Positions 37,001 to 45,249 of a DNA stretch of 64,000 bases are shown here, in pieces. Position numbers and translations under genes: made by a program. Numbering within the stretch: position 1 is the first letter of the stretch; every line of letters begins with the position of its first letter. Location of the stretch: assembly GCA_964419145.1 (NCBI GenBank), contig CAYQOM010000002.1, positions 496,001-560,000 of the forward strand, written 5' to 3'. The notes under the pieces are model-generated. The model saw nothing but the letters and a program-made list of their open reading frames with translations, was not told the DNA's origin and did no database searches. The DNA comes from UBA2336 sp964419145. GTDB lineage: Bacteria; Bacteroidota; Bacteroidia; Cytophagales; Cyclobacteriaceae.

Positions 37001-37324
37001 GGTTTTCAATTTGTCTTATTCCCTGACGAGCTTCAACTCTCTCCGTTGATGGCACTATTAAGTTTTGATTTCGATAACGATGGAGTAGAGGAGCTTTTGG
37101 TTGGAGGGAATTATTTTGGCATGCAACCGTATCACGGCAGGTATGGATCATTTTACGGTGCACTTATTCAGGATTCGGGGAAGATTCAATCTGGAAAATT
37201 TTTGGGTCTTGATTTCTTCAATCAATCAATCAGGCATTTCAATATCTTAAATGTTGGAGGGAGCAGGTATTTACTGGTTACGGTTAACAATGGAAAATGC
37301 CAGCTTTATAAACTTGGCTTTTAG
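34055..37324 (+). CDS. VCBS/FG-GAP repeat lipoprotein with ASPIC/UnbV domain (copy 2)
   Basis: This 1089-residue paralogue of the preceding protein has the same layout: lipobox LLSC near residue 22, about seven DxNxDGxxD motifs, an ASPIC/UnbV segment (FGIGSRVYSYHNGILQYKEL, then SLVIIWPDDRKQVLENI) and about six more motifs. The sequences differ throughout, so the duplication is old. Calcium binding by these loops is established for the repeat family; the function of the whole protein is not. It is followed after three bases by a membrane-anchored GyrI-like gene. Tight spacing on both sides supports one operon. Confidence 0.9.
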   Translation: MMHQLKRRISLIFVITFSLLSCNKEGALFEKLDLDQAGIDFNNKLTPQEDFNIIDYLYFYNGGGVAIGDINGDNLPDIFFSGNQVKNKLYLNKGNLVFEDITNRAGVSGNSSWNTGAIMADINGDGLLDIYVCAVVGLKSLQGYNELYINNGDNTFTERAAEYGLDFDSYSSSVAFLDYDKDGDLDIYLLNHAVHTPESFGHARLRKMRSYESGDKLLRNDGGKFVDVSEEAGIFGGITGYGLGVAIADFDLDGYPDIYIANDFHEDDYFYRNNQDGTFSEISSQALTQTSKFSMGCDASDINHDGYPDLITLDMLAEDEVTIKRSEGDESINTLRMRVQEYGYNYQFPRNMLQVNLGNNRFAEAALLGNVAATDWSWSALFSDWDQDGHQDLFISNGIPKRPNDLDYIKFVSSEQVVNKMETTKLVDNKALELMPSGAVQNYIFKGSGKYRFENMSSSWLPDELTCSTATAYADLDNDGDLDIVVNNVNDGPGIYINQTNDKASFLKVKLHYNKPNYFGIGSRVYSYHNGILQYKELYTARGFQASSEPIIHFGYGKNETIDSLVIIWPDDRKQVLENISTNQELNVEYDKVEENTTKSNLDKTSGVCFEQIDPALLGISFVHTEDNYTDFDRLKLLPYQQSDRGPATAVGDINNDGLMDIHFGGSKHIPGQVFIQADKGFVKESYTDILRDSINEDIESILADFNNDGKTDLYIGTGGADFYNQSKPLLDVYYQASDSGFTAVRIDDYFENASCVRAHDFDSDGDLDLFVGNQSVSNDFGKSPKPYLLKNDGGTFNPYQADLFENLGMVTDAIWSDYNNDNQIDLIVVGEWLSPVFLKNKGGVFERDNIVPEKLRGLWQSVAAYDVDGDGFKDYVLGNWGLNSRFKASSTFPLRMYYGDFDDNGKSETIVTKAIGGNYYPLDGLDVLASQIPSLRKKFLSYQSFAGKSIDQIFTKDQLAQTVVYEVDQLGSGYLRNVGEKGFQFVLFPDELQLSPLMALLSFDFDNDGVEELLVGGNYFGMQPYHGRYGSFYGALIQDSGKIQSGKFLGLDFFNQSIRHFNILNVGGSRYLLVTVNNGKCQLYKLGF

Positions 37325-37327
37325 TGT

Positions 37328-38221
37328 ATGAATAGAGTAATAGTAGGTGCTGTAGTCGGAGTTGTTCTTGTTGGCGCGATATACTATTTGTTTTTCAGGC
37401 CTTATGAGTTTGAGGTTAAATTCAAGGCAGCAACTACTGCAGGTAATATAATTGAAACGGTAAGAATTTGGAATGCTTCATTGGATGGTGCTAAGGTAAT
37501 GTCAGTAACCGGATTTGAAACACTGGAACAAACCGTTTCTTTAGAGAACAGACGATATAAACTGACATGGAACTTTGAAGTCGGAAATGACTCTGTAACA
37601 CTTGTTAATGTTCGAATCACCGAGCCGGGAAATGAAGTTCGAAATAAAATATTGATCCCTTTTTCTGAGCAACTGATAGAAAAGGAGATGAGTGATTTTT
37701 TGAATGGTTTTTATAGCGTATTGATGAGCCATCTTGAGATTACACGTGTCAAAGTGGTTGGAATTGTTTCAATGGATTCATCTTTTTGTGTTTGTCGTTC
37801 TCTTGAAACAGATCAGATTCGAAAGGCGCATGGTATGATGCAAGATTATCCTATAATAACTTCTTTTGTTCAGCATTTTAATTTGGTTTCCAAAGGCCCA
37901 CCTGTAGTCCGTATTACAGATTGGAATCATGAAGAGGGAAAGTTGAAGTTTGATTTTTGTTTTCAAATTGAGCAACCACAAGAGCTTCCTCGGGATACCC
38001 CTTTTAATTTTCAATTTATAAGTGGTGGTAGAGCACTTAAAGCAGAGTATTATGGAAATTATATAACCTCTGATCGTGCCTGGTACAAACTATTACAATA
38101 TGCTGACCAGAATGGGTATCAGGTTAATAGATTTCCAATCGAATATTTTCACCATAATCCCAATACAGGAATGAACGAAAGTGAGTGGAAAGCTGAAATT
38201 TATTTACCAATTGTGAATTGA
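37328..38221 (+). CDS. Membrane-anchored SRPBCC plus GyrI-like ligand-binding protein
   Basis: The 297-residue product begins with one membrane helix (residues about 4-23, VIVGAVVGVVLVGAIYYLFF). A START/SRPBCC-like beta-rich segment follows to about 145, then a GyrI-like effector-binding domain at about 150-297 that ends with the characteristic EYFHHNPNTGMNESEWKAEI and IYLPI. This combination is recurrent in Bacteroidota as an uncharacterised protein; the GyrI-like fold binds small hydrophobic or cationic ligands in other families. It has no DNA-binding part. Its place inside a VCBS-hydrolase operon is unexplained. The fold call is by motif resemblance only. Confidence 0.7.
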   Translation: MNRVIVGAVVGVVLVGAIYYLFFRPYEFEVKFKAATTAGNIIETVRIWNASLDGAKVMSVTGFETLEQTVSLENRRYKLTWNFEVGNDSVTLVNVRITEPGNEVRNKILIPFSEQLIEKEMSDFLNGFYSVLMSHLEITRVKVVGIVSMDSSFCVCRSLETDQIRKAHGMMQDYPIITSFVQHFNLVSKGPPVVRITDWNHEEGKLKFDFCFQIEQPQELPRDTPFNFQFISGGRALKAEYYGNYITSDRAWYKLLQYADQNGYQVNRFPIEYFHHNPNTGMNESEWKAEIYLPIVN

Positions 38222-38251
38222 TCACTTAATTTCAAATTGAAATTTATTCAT

Positions 38252-40288
38252 ATGAGACAACATGTAAAATTCGGATTGTTGCTTTGCTCTTTACTGGTTT
38301 TAAAAACGGGTTTATCGCAAGTTAACCCCTGGCACGTTCCCGCAACTAATATTAATCCCTCCAACTACTATGGTGTAACCGTAGCCAATGGGATGGTAGG
38401 CATGGTTTCATCTCCTGAACCGCTTCGCGTGAAGGATGTTGTGCTGAATGGTGTCTACGACAACTATCAGCGCGGTCGTGTTTCCAATATCCTGAAATCA
38501 TTCAATCATGTGAACATGAATTTGGATGTGGATGGACAGCGAATCAATGCACGCTCGGTGAGCAACTACCAGCAAACACTCGACATGAAGAAAGCAGCAT
38601 TGATCACTAAGTTTGATGTGGGCGACAAAGTGGCGGTCGAGCATACCTTAATGGCCTTACGTCATCTTCCGTATACAGCCTTAAGCATAGTAAGCATCAC
38701 GGCTAAGAAAGATGTGACCATTACCCCGATGAGTGTCATTGAAGCGCCTGATCACCTGTCCGATGTACGAAATTATTTTAGCGAGATTGATCGCCCGCAT
38801 GTAAAAATTCCTCTGTTAACCTCAGTAGCAAAAAGTCCATCCGGCAAACATACGGTAGCGGCCAGCAACAGCTTTATTTTTCCCGAACCGCACGGTCAGG
38901 AACCTCAATTGATTCATGAAGACTGGGATTATAACATGCACCTGGCTAAGTTTTACAAGTCCTTGAAAGCAGGTGAGACCTACACGTTTAGTATCGTTTC
39001 TTCAGCGGTATCCACCGCCCACTATGCTGATCCACATAACGAAGCAGAACGGTTGAGTGTGTATGCCATGCTGGAAGGCACCGAGCGATTGCTTACTCGA
39101 CATGAAGCAGCATGGGAGAAATTATGGAAAAGTGATATCGTAATTGAGGGTGACGAACAAGCCCAACGCGATGTCCGGTTTGCATTGTATCACCTGTATG
39201 CATTTTCACGTGAGGGTACAGCTTATTCGCTTTCGCCTATGGGTTTAAGCGGGCTCGGGTATAACGGTCATGTATTTTGGGACACGGAATTATGGATGTA
39301 CCCACCCTTGCTGGTGATGCAACCCGAGATTGCGCGTTCGCTTCTTGAATACCGCTTTGAACGACTGGAGGCGGCTAAACAAAATGCATTCTCTCATGGT
39401 TATAAAGGTGCCATGTTTCCGTGGGAATCATCAGCTGATGGAACGGAAGACACCCCTGTATGGGCGCTTACCGGCCCATTTCAGCATCATATTACCGGTT
39501 GCATCGGTTGGGCGTTTTGGAAGTATTACCAGGTTACCAAGGACAAAACTTTCCTTGCAGAACGTGCTTACCCGGTGTTAAAGGAGGTAGCCGATTTTTG
39601 GGCCAGTCGCGTAGAGCGGAAAGGCCCCGGCCGATATGAAATCAATAACGTTATTGGGGCGAATGAGTGGCAGGAGAACATCGACAACAATGCCTTTACC
39701 AATGGCATGGCCATAACCGTTTTGAAATACGCTACACAGGCTGCAACATTATTAGGCATTAAGCCCGATCCGGATTGGATGCACGTAGCCAATAACATTC
39801 CTATTCTGAAATTTCCAGATGGCGTTACCCGTGAGAATGCCACCTACGATGGGGTTATGATTAAGCAAGCGGATGTGAATCTATTGGCATTTCCGTTGGA
39901 TGTGGTTACCACAAAAGATCAGATTGAAAAAGACCTGAAGTATTACGAGCCACGCATGGCGCCAGATGGACCGGCAATGGGCAATTCGGTTTTGGCCACA
40001 CTTTATGCCCGCTTGGGAAATCCGCAAAAGGCGCACGAGTTGTTTGTTAAATCCTACAAGCCCAATGAAGTTCCGCCTTTTGGTGTGTTGGCCGAAACGG
40101 CCGGTGGAACAAATCCATACTTTGCTACCGGAGCAGGAGGGATGTTGCAAGCCATCATTTTCGGGTTTGGTGGGTTGAATATTTCCGATCAGGGTGTTAC
40201 CCAGATAAAAACCAAATTGCCATCTTCCTGGCGCTCACTGGAGATCAGAGGAGTAGGGGTAAATCGTCAGAACTACGTGGTGAAATGA
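38252..40288 (+). CDS. Secreted GH65 alpha-glucoside hydrolase (kojibiose hydrolase-like)
   Basis: The 678-residue protein has a signal peptide to about residue 22 (LKTGLSQ) and the GH65 layout of beta-sandwich plus (alpha/alpha)6 barrel. The general acid is Glu472 (NVIGANEWQENIDNN). Where phosphorylases carry the His-Glu-Ser-Ser phosphate loop, this protein has GVLAETAGGTNPYF with Glu615, the place of the general base in GH65 hydrolases such as the alpha-1,2-glucosidase of Flavobacterium johnsoniae. It should therefore hydrolyse, not phosphorolyse, its substrate. Kojibiose or another alpha-glucoside is the best guess; trehalose is less likely because a GH37 trehalase is encoded nearby. A TTG at 38237 is in frame, but the ATG at 38252 gives the better signal peptide. 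Confidence 0.88.
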   Translation: MRQHVKFGLLLCSLLVLKTGLSQVNPWHVPATNINPSNYYGVTVANGMVGMVSSPEPLRVKDVVLNGVYDNYQRGRVSNILKSFNHVNMNLDVDGQRINARSVSNYQQTLDMKKAALITKFDVGDKVAVEHTLMALRHLPYTALSIVSITAKKDVTITPMSVIEAPDHLSDVRNYFSEIDRPHVKIPLLTSVAKSPSGKHTVAASNSFIFPEPHGQEPQLIHEDWDYNMHLAKFYKSLKAGETYTFSIVSSAVSTAHYADPHNEAERLSVYAMLEGTERLLTRHEAAWEKLWKSDIVIEGDEQAQRDVRFALYHLYAFSREGTAYSLSPMGLSGLGYNGHVFWDTELWMYPPLLVMQPEIARSLLEYRFERLEAAKQNAFSHGYKGAMFPWESSADGTEDTPVWALTGPFQHHITGCIGWAFWKYYQVTKDKTFLAERAYPVLKEVADFWASRVERKGPGRYEINNVIGANEWQENIDNNAFTNGMAITVLKYATQAATLLGIKPDPDWMHVANNIPILKFPDGVTRENATYDGVMIKQADVNLLAFPLDVVTTKDQIEKDLKYYEPRMAPDGPAMGNSVLATLYARLGNPQKAHELFVKSYKPNEVPPFGVLAETAGGTNPYFATGAGGMLQAIIFGFGGLNISDQGVTQIKTKLPSSWRSLEIRGVGVNRQNYVVK

Positions 40289-40317
40289 TTATCTTTGATT
40301 GATTTTTTAAGCCAGAT

Positions 40318-41667
40318 ATGAAAAGGTTCATCGTATTCATCAGCATTCTTGGTATTGTATTTTCCTGCGGAAAGAAGGAAGAGGTAGCCTTTGATCCGGG
40401 AGAAGTTGATCCCGGACACCTGCACCGAACGATGAAGAAAATTACGGATATCATCGTGCATGATATTTTTTCGCCACCAGTAGCCAGTCGCATTTATGCC
40501 TATTCGAGCATTGCGGCATATGAGGCAGCTGTGCCGGGCAATCCAAATTTTGTCAGCCTGGCCGGACAACTGCACGGACTTGAAGCGCTACCCAAACCCG
40601 ATTCAGCAAAGCAATATTGTTTTGAGCTGGCTTCTGTGCATGCCCTTGCACTTGTTGGGAAGACGCTGATTTTTTCAGAAGCGGATATGGAGGCATTTCA
40701 TGATCAGACATTGGAAGAGTTTAGAAATTCAGGAATGCCAAAGGCCATGTATGATAATTCCATAGCCTATGGTTCTGAAGTAGCCAAACATATTTTGGAT
40801 TGGTCAGGGAAAGATAATTACAAACAGACAAGAACATTTGAGAAATATGCTGTTCCGTTGAACGATCCCGGCAAGTGGAAACCAACACCTCCGGCTTACA
40901 TGGATGGTATTGAACCCAGCTGGAATAAGATACGAACCTTTGTGATTGATTCAGCAGCTCAATTTGTACCCGAACCTCCAACGCCATTCAGCGCTGAGCC
41001 AAACAGTCAGTTTTATAAGGAAGCGCTTGAAGTTTATGAAGCAGTAAAAAGTACCAACAGCGAGTATGAAGAAATTGCAAACTTTTGGGATTGCAATCCT
41101 TTTAAAATGAATGTACGCGGTCATGTTATGTTTGCTACCAAAAAGATTTCTCCTGGTGGACATTGGATCAACATTACCAATTTAAGTTGTAAGCTAGCTG
41201 ATCGCGATTTTTTTGAAACGGCAGAAGCATATGCTATGGTTTCCATAGCATTGGCCGATGGTTTTATCGTGTGCTGGGATGAGAAATACCGTAGCAAATT
41301 GGTGCGCCCTGAAACGTTTATTAACCAGTTTATTGACGAAGATTGGCTGCCCTTGTTACAGACCCCACCATTTCCTGAACACACCAGTGGGCATAGCGTA
41401 ATTTCAACCGCTGCAGCGGATGTATTGACAGCCATGTTTGGTGATAATTTTCATTTTGTTGATTCCACCGAGTTGGAATTCGGACTTCCAGCCAGAACCT
41501 TCTCTTCCTTTAGGCAGGCATCTGACGAAGCTGCGATTAGCCGGTTGTATGGTGGTATCCATTACCGGCCCGCTATTGATGAAGGCGTGAAACAGGGGCA
41601 CCAGGTTGGTGATTGGGTTTTGCGCCACGTTCGTACCCGTAAGGAACACCTTACCTGGAAGGAGTGA
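40318..41667 (+). CDS. Vanadium-dependent haloperoxidase-like lipoprotein (PAP2 superfamily)
   Basis: This 449-residue lipoprotein (VFSC, Cys17) carries the vanadate/phosphate pocket motifs of the family in order: KYRSKLVRP, then PEHTSGHSVIS, then SRLYGGIHYRPAIDEG. Members either oxidise halides with hydrogen peroxide and vanadate or act as acid phosphatases; the pocket is the same and the sequence alone does not decide. In Bacteroidota such genes recur next to VCBS/ASPIC-UnbV genes, as here. It follows the GH65 hydrolase gene by 29 bases. Its role in a sugar operon is not known. Confidence 0.88.
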   Translation: MKRFIVFISILGIVFSCGKKEEVAFDPGEVDPGHLHRTMKKITDIIVHDIFSPPVASRIYAYSSIAAYEAAVPGNPNFVSLAGQLHGLEALPKPDSAKQYCFELASVHALALVGKTLIFSEADMEAFHDQTLEEFRNSGMPKAMYDNSIAYGSEVAKHILDWSGKDNYKQTRTFEKYAVPLNDPGKWKPTPPAYMDGIEPSWNKIRTFVIDSAAQFVPEPPTPFSAEPNSQFYKEALEVYEAVKSTNSEYEEIANFWDCNPFKMNVRGHVMFATKKISPGGHWINITNLSCKLADRDFFETAEAYAMVSIALADGFIVCWDEKYRSKLVRPETFINQFIDEDWLPLLQTPPFPEHTSGHSVISTAAADVLTAMFGDNFHFVDSTELEFGLPARTFSSFRQASDEAAISRLYGGIHYRPAIDEGVKQGHQVGDWVLRHVRTRKEHLTWKE

Positions 41668-41725
41668 ATTTGATAAAAGGAATCAGAAGAAATCGCTGGC
41701 AATTCCGACCTTTATTTGATATTTT

Positions 41726-41746
41726 AAGCTGATTATCGATCAGCTT
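41726..41746. promoter_or_regulatory. Inverted repeat abutting the trehalase start codon
   Basis: AAGCTGAT, a 5-base loop TATCG and ATCAGCTT form an 8-bp perfect stem that ends at the base before the ATG. It could act as an operator or hide the ribosome-binding region. Confidence 0.45.
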
Positions 41747-43327
41747 ATGAAGCGTTTTTCAGTTTATGGTATTCTTTTGCTGCTGGTATTTTCATGCCAG
41801 AGAAAAGAGACGGTTGTTCAGGATTTTTATGCTTCCGATTTGTTTCGGGATGTCCAGTTAGCGGCTGTTTTTCCAGATTCTAAAACCTTTGTGGATTGCG
41901 TTCCCAAAAGACCACTGAATGAAATTCAGGAGGAATATGCCGTTCAAAGAAATGAGCCTGATTTTGAGCTGAAGGCTTTCGTACTTAAACACTTTGATGT
42001 TCCTGTATCGCCAACAACCAACTTTCAGGCTGATACTTCGCGTTCGGTTGAAGAACACATCATGGCGCTTTGGCCCGTACTTACCCGCCAACCGGATGAT
42101 AATAAACAAGGATCATCACTGATTACGCTTCCGCAATCCTATATCGTACCTGGTGGCCGGTTTTCAGAAATTTATTATTGGGATAGCTACTTCACCATTC
42201 TTGGATTGAAGGCTTCCGGTAGAACGGACATGGTCGAAGCCATGGCCAACAACTTTGCTTACCTGATCGATTCCATCGGGTTTATTCCGAACGGAAACCG
42301 AGAGTATTACCTGAGTCGTTCACAACCACCTTATTTTTCATTGATAGTTGGCGTTGCTGTGGATGGAAACGATGAGAAATTATTAAACTACCTGCCTGCC
42401 CTTCAACGCGAGTATGATTTCTGGATGAAGGATAGGGATCAATTGGAAAAATCAGGCGATGCAATACTGCGCGTAGTTAAGCTTGATGACGAAGTTGTGC
42501 TTAACCGGTATTGGGATAATGACCCGCGCCCTCGACCGGAAGCGTTTAAAGAGGATGTGCATTTGCAACAACAATCGGGTCGGGAAGCAGAGGACTTGTA
42601 CCGGAACCTGCGTGCCGCCTGTGAATCAGGTTGGGATTTTAGTGCCCGATGGTTCGAGCCCGGAAAGGGACTTGAAAGCATTCGTACCACCGAATTGATT
42701 CCCGTTGATTTGAACTGCTTGTTATATTATCACGAATTTATGTTGCAGCGTGCCTATGCGCTGAAAGGAGATGTTGAACGCGCTGACTTGTACACAAACC
42801 TTGCTGAAAAAAGAAAAGCCGCCATCTTAAAGTATATGTGGAATGATGAAGCAGGTTATTTCTTCGATTATCATTTCCCATCACAAACACAATCAACCAT
42901 TCCGGCATTGGCCGGAAGTTTTCCTTTGTATTTTTTCGTGGCTAATCAAGAGCAGGCAATTGCCGTGGAGCAAAAGCTTCAGACTGAATTTCTTGGCCCG
43001 GGCGGTTTGCGTACAACGCTTACTGAAAGTAAGCAGCAATGGGATGCACCCAATGGTTGGGCGCCTTTGCAGTGGATTGCTTACCGAGGATTAAAAAATT
43101 ATAACCTTGTACCCTCAGCCGATACTGTCAGGTCGCGTTGGCTGGCCGTGAATACTCGTGTATACAAGGCAACGGGTAAAATGATGGAGAAATACAACGT
43201 ATCCGATATAACGCTTTATGCCGGTGGTGGAGAATATCCGAATCAGGATGGCTTTGGTTGGACCAATGGTGTTTACCTGGCAATGGCGAAAGATCAGGAC
43301 TGGACATTTTTTGGATTGCGTAAATAA
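41747..43327 (+). CDS. treA: Periplasmic GH37 trehalase lipoprotein
   Basis: This 526-residue enzyme hydrolyses alpha,alpha-trehalose to two glucoses. Both family signatures are intact: PGGRFSEIYYWDSYF and QQWDAPNGWAPLQW. The catalytic pair is Asp297 (ESGWDFSARW) and Glu496 (AGGGEYPNQDGFGW). A lipoprotein signal (LVFSC, Cys17) places it in the periplasm or outer membrane. The two kinase genes that follow can phosphorylate the glucose made. An inverted repeat directly abuts its ATG. Since the TreS domain encoded at 58561 lacks its nucleophile, this is the only apparently active trehalose-cleaving hydrolase in the window. Confidence 0.95.
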   Translation: MKRFSVYGILLLLVFSCQRKETVVQDFYASDLFRDVQLAAVFPDSKTFVDCVPKRPLNEIQEEYAVQRNEPDFELKAFVLKHFDVPVSPTTNFQADTSRSVEEHIMALWPVLTRQPDDNKQGSSLITLPQSYIVPGGRFSEIYYWDSYFTILGLKASGRTDMVEAMANNFAYLIDSIGFIPNGNREYYLSRSQPPYFSLIVGVAVDGNDEKLLNYLPALQREYDFWMKDRDQLEKSGDAILRVVKLDDEVVLNRYWDNDPRPRPEAFKEDVHLQQQSGREAEDLYRNLRAACESGWDFSARWFEPGKGLESIRTTELIPVDLNCLLYYHEFMLQRAYALKGDVERADLYTNLAEKRKAAILKYMWNDEAGYFFDYHFPSQTQSTIPALAGSFPLYFFVANQEQAIAVEQKLQTEFLGPGGLRTTLTESKQQWDAPNGWAPLQWIAYRGLKNYNLVPSADTVRSRWLAVNTRVYKATGKMMEKYNVSDITLYAGGGEYPNQDGFGWTNGVYLAMAKDQDWTFFGLRK

Positions 43328-43357
43328 TCGGAAATTTATTTTTAATGACAAGTTGCT

Positions 43358-44272
43358 ATGCGTAAGGAGCTTTGGGGAATCGATTTGGGTGGTACAAAGG
43401 TGGAAGGGGTGATCATGACTTCTCCAGACAGCAAGGATACACTGTTTCGTGATCGGGTTTCTACTGAAGCAAATTTGGGTTATGAACATGTGCTTAACCA
43501 AATCAGCAAATTGGTTGACATGATGGAGAAATCCGCAGGTTATCGCCCCGATAAAATTGGCATCGGTACCCCGGGTACTATGGACCCGCATACCGGTCTG
43601 TTTAAAAATAGCAATTCGATTGTGTTGAATTTTAAACCGCTGAGGCAAGATCTTGAAGTTTTGCTGAAGATGCAGGTTATTACAGCTAACGATGCCAACT
43701 GCTTTGCTTTGGCTGAAGCTCGTTTAGGCGTTGTAAAGGAAAAGTTTCCGAATGCCGAGGTGGTATTTGGTGTAATTATGGGAACGGGCTGTGGCGGTGG
43801 AATTGTAGTAAGCAACAAAGTGATTAACGGTCTCCAGGGCATTGCTGGCGAGTGGGGGCATAACTTTCTTGATGAATCGGGTGGTCAGTGCTACTGTGGT
43901 AAGGTGGGTTGTGTTGAAAATATTATAGCGGGGCCAGCCCTTGAAAGGTTCTACCAAAAGCAGAGTGGCCAGGTCTTGAAGTTGAAGGATATTTATGCTC
44001 GGTATCAGGAAGGCCGCGATCCGGTAGCCATTCAAACCATTAATCGGTTGCATGAAATGTTTGGTAAAGCATTGAGTGTGGTAATTAACATTCTTGATCC
44101 GGATGTCATTGTAATAGGAGGAGGCGTTGGTAACATTCCAACATTGTATGACAAAGGTATTGAGCACTTGAAAAAGTATGTTTTCAACGACCGGTTTGAT
44201 ACACCGATTGTAAAACCCATGTTGGGTGACAGTGCAGGTGTATTCGGGGCGGCATTTCTTACAGAAAATTAA
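43358..44272 (+). CDS. ROK-family sugar kinase, probably glucokinase
   Basis: The 304-residue protein shows the ATP-binding start WGIDLGGTKVEG, the sugar-binding TANDANCFALAEA with catalytic Asp, the loop GIAGEWGHN, and the zinc-binding motif CYCGKVGCVEN of the ROK family. It lacks a helix-turn-helix, so it is an enzyme rather than a ROK repressor. Glucose from trehalase and other hydrolases in the cluster is the natural substrate, but ROK kinases also accept fructose, mannose or N-acetylated sugars. It lies 30 bases after trehalase and 5 bases before a PfkB kinase gene, which suggests one transcript. Confidence 0.92.
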   Translation: MRKELWGIDLGGTKVEGVIMTSPDSKDTLFRDRVSTEANLGYEHVLNQISKLVDMMEKSAGYRPDKIGIGTPGTMDPHTGLFKNSNSIVLNFKPLRQDLEVLLKMQVITANDANCFALAEARLGVVKEKFPNAEVVFGVIMGTGCGGGIVVSNKVINGLQGIAGEWGHNFLDESGGQCYCGKVGCVENIIAGPALERFYQKQSGQVLKLKDIYARYQEGRDPVAIQTINRLHEMFGKALSVVINILDPDVIVIGGGVGNIPTLYDKGIEHLKKYVFNDRFDTPIVKPMLGDSAGVFGAAFLTEN

Positions 44273-44277
44273 TAAGC

Positions 44278-45249
44278 ATGAAGCGCATAGCAGTTTTGGG
44301 CCCCATTCCCCGTGATCACATTGTAACGCATAATGGTGATTTGATCCAGAAGTGGGGATGCATTACACATCCCGTCATTGCCTTATCGATTATGGCAGGG
44401 GAGGAGCTTGAAATTTATCCGGTAGCGCATGTACGAAAGGTTGATGTAGATAATGTGCGTGAAGTTTTTTCCGGATACAAGGGGATTAATATGAAGTACA
44501 TAACATCCAAAAATGATCAAGGCGATATCATTAGCTTGAAGTTTCTGGATATGAACAACCGCATGGAGCGACAAACCGGTTTCATGGACCCGATTTTACC
44601 TGAAGATGTGAAGGATATTTTGAATAGTGATGTGTTTGTGTTCGTTCCAATAAGCGATTATGAAATTTCTTTGGATACATTGAAGTTTATCAAAAGCAAA
44701 AGTAAGGGTACCATCATCTTTGATGCGCACGGCCCAACTACAGCCTGTTTGTTCAATGGGGAGCGTCAGCGCAAATTCTGGATTGACCGTGATCTGTGGC
44801 TTCCTTATATCGATGTGTTGAAGATGAACCTGGAAGAAGCGCACGCCTCTTGGTTTAAAAAGGAATACGAAACCAGTGACTATACGGATACATCTCATCT
44901 TGATCGGGTAGAGTTGCTCAAGTTTGCCACGCATTGCTTGAATCACGGTGTGCGTTGTGTATACATTACAGCCGACTCAACCGGTTGCCTGGTGTACTAT
45001 AAAGAAAAAGATAAGGTAATTGAAACGATGGTTCAGGCCGTAAAGGTAAAGGAGGTAATCGATACCACCGGTTGTGGCGATTCATTTGCCGGTGGAGTAG
45101 GGTTCGGGTTATTAGAAGATCCAACAAACTACATCAAAGCGGCTCAATACGGCAACACATTAGGCGCACTTCGTACGCAAGGGAAAACGTTTAATGTGTT
45201 TAAACGTCTAAATGAAGTAAAAGCGATAATGGATGCAACTTACGGCTAA
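44278..45249 (+). CDS. PfkB-family carbohydrate kinase
   Basis: This 323-residue protein has the PfkB C-terminal signature as DTTGCGDSFAGGVGFG, in which the last Asp is the catalytic base and a Cys replaces the usual Ala of the anion hole. Its N-terminus (GPIPRDHIVTHNGDLIQKWG) lacks the common GGN..N substrate motif, so it belongs to an outlying subgroup with an unknown sugar or nucleoside substrate. It is cytoplasmic. It follows the ROK kinase gene by five bases and overlaps the stop of the convergent barrel gene by four bases. The superfamily call is firm, the substrate is not. Confidence 0.85.
   Translation: MKRIAVLGPIPRDHIVTHNGDLIQKWGCITHPVIALSIMAGEELEIYPVAHVRKVDVDNVREVFSGYKGINMKYITSKNDQGDIISLKFLDMNNRMERQTGFMDPILPEDVKDILNSDVFVFVPISDYEISLDTLKFIKSKSKGTIIFDAHGPTTACLFNGERQRKFWIDRDLWLPYIDVLKMNLEEAHASWFKKEYETSDYTDTSHLDRVELLKFATHCLNHGVRCVYITADSTGCLVYYKEKDKVIETMVQAVKVKEVIDTTGCGDSFAGGVGFGLLEDPTNYIKAAQYGNTLGALRTQGKTFNVFKRLNEVKAIMDATYG

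Noticed and set aside
30705..37324. Many short GATGGNGAT-like repeats suggesting an array
   Set aside because: They are codons for the calcium-binding DxNxDG motifs of the VCBS repeats, irregularly spaced, not a CRISPR or satellite.
43115..43648. 177-codon minus-strand frame across the trehalase-ROK junction
   Set aside because: It covers the conserved ends of both genes in antisense and resembles nothing known.
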